This document shows, in pieces, positions 15,835 through 15,966 of a stretch of DNA of 15,966 nucleotides. The stretch spans positions 1-15,966 of the forward strand of contig PJAB01001250.1 in NCBI GenBank assembly GCA_002887195.1. The letters run 5' to 3'. Position 1 is the stretch's first letter. Every line of letters starts with the position of its first letter. The position numbers and the translations under genes were made by a program. Source of the stretch: Chrysochromulina parva. Lineage: Eukaryota > Haptophyta > Prymnesiales > Chrysochromulinaceae. Under the pieces are notes generated by a model. It did not search any database and was not told the origin of the DNA. It saw only the letters and a program-made list of their open reading frames with translations.

Positions 15835-15966
15835 ATGTCGATCCTTTCGCGGTCGGCGTCGGCCGAATTAGTGGCCTGCTGTGGACTTGCTGCGCTCGCA
15901 TTGGCAGGCTATCTCTTGCGTAAGCGGAAGACGCTCCCATCGTGGCCTGCGGTTGCCTTGCCAACC
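15835..15966 (+). CDS. N-terminus of a probable membrane-anchored protein (partial, runs off the right edge)
   Basis: From an ATG at 15835 (GGTCATGTC) the frame is open to the last base (44 codons). It begins MSILSRSASAELVACCGLAA, continues with a hydrophobic stretch (LVACCGLAALALAGYLL, residues 12-28), then a positively charged RKRK (29-32). This is the pattern of an N-terminal signal anchor or an uncleaved membrane segment such as in cytochrome P450s or ER enzymes. Too little is visible to name a family. It is divergent from the GH27 gene. Confidence 0.5.
   Translation, partial: MSILSRSASAELVACCGLAALALAGYLLRKRKTLPSWPAVALPT

Noticed and set aside
1..15966. tRNA, rRNA, CRISPR or transposable element genes
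   Set aside because: I looked for tRNA B-box sequences, regular spacer-repeat arrays, terminal repeats and transposase or reverse transcriptase motifs and found none. A proper tRNAscan-SE and repeat-library search would be decisive.

Overview
This window looks like nuclear DNA of a GC-rich, gene-dense protist alga. A haptophyte is my best guess, but this is inference. The evidence is: eukaryote-only families (COMMD9, CCCH zinc fingers, an EF-hand protein, an ARSB-type sulfatase relic); short introns of about 105-130 bp, two of which fit GC-AG better than GT-AG; genes 80-500 bp apart on both strands with no operon logic; long proline-rich secreted proteins; and signal or transit-like N-termini. 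I see no rRNA, tRNA, CRISPR, phage or transposase genes.

Layout, left to right. (1) Minus strand, running off the left edge: a secreted cysteine-rich, proline-rich glycoprotein, 515 open codons in this window. (2) Minus, 2008-2957: a probable spliced gene for a small secreted protein of unknown function. (3) Minus, about 3366-4160: a decayed arylsulfatase (ARSB type) with three in-frame TAG codons and several frameshifts. (4) Plus, 4329-5493: a ZIP11-type metal transporter with one GC-AG intron. (5) Plus, 5963-7243: an unusual protein joining two CCCH fingers, a 54-bp-unit repeat tract, a Cys/His module and a PARP-like ADP-ribosyltransferase-like domain. (6) Minus, 7478-8720: a J-domain protein with one GT-AG intron. 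(7) Minus, 8844-9556: a COMMD9-like protein with one GC-AG intron and a 15-nt last exon. (8) Plus, 9718-11106: a sarcosine/pipecolate oxidase-like flavoenzyme. (9) Plus, 11188-12045: a TPR-like protein. (10) Minus, 12583-13821: an EF-hand protein. (11) Minus, 14074-15588: a secreted GH27 glycosidase whose recognition loop reads as alpha-N-acetylgalactosaminidase. (12) Plus, from 15835 to the right edge: the N-terminus of a membrane-anchored protein.

The genes do not form one pathway. The only thematic link I see is that the broken ARSB-type sulfatase (in known members a GalNAc-4-sulfatase) and the GH27 enzyme both belong to families acting on GalNAc-containing glycans. Three pairs are divergently arranged and probably share promoter DNA: sulfatase relic/ZIP, COMMD9/oxidase, and GH27/right-edge gene. 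The most novel item is the CCCH/ADP-ribosyltransferase-like protein.
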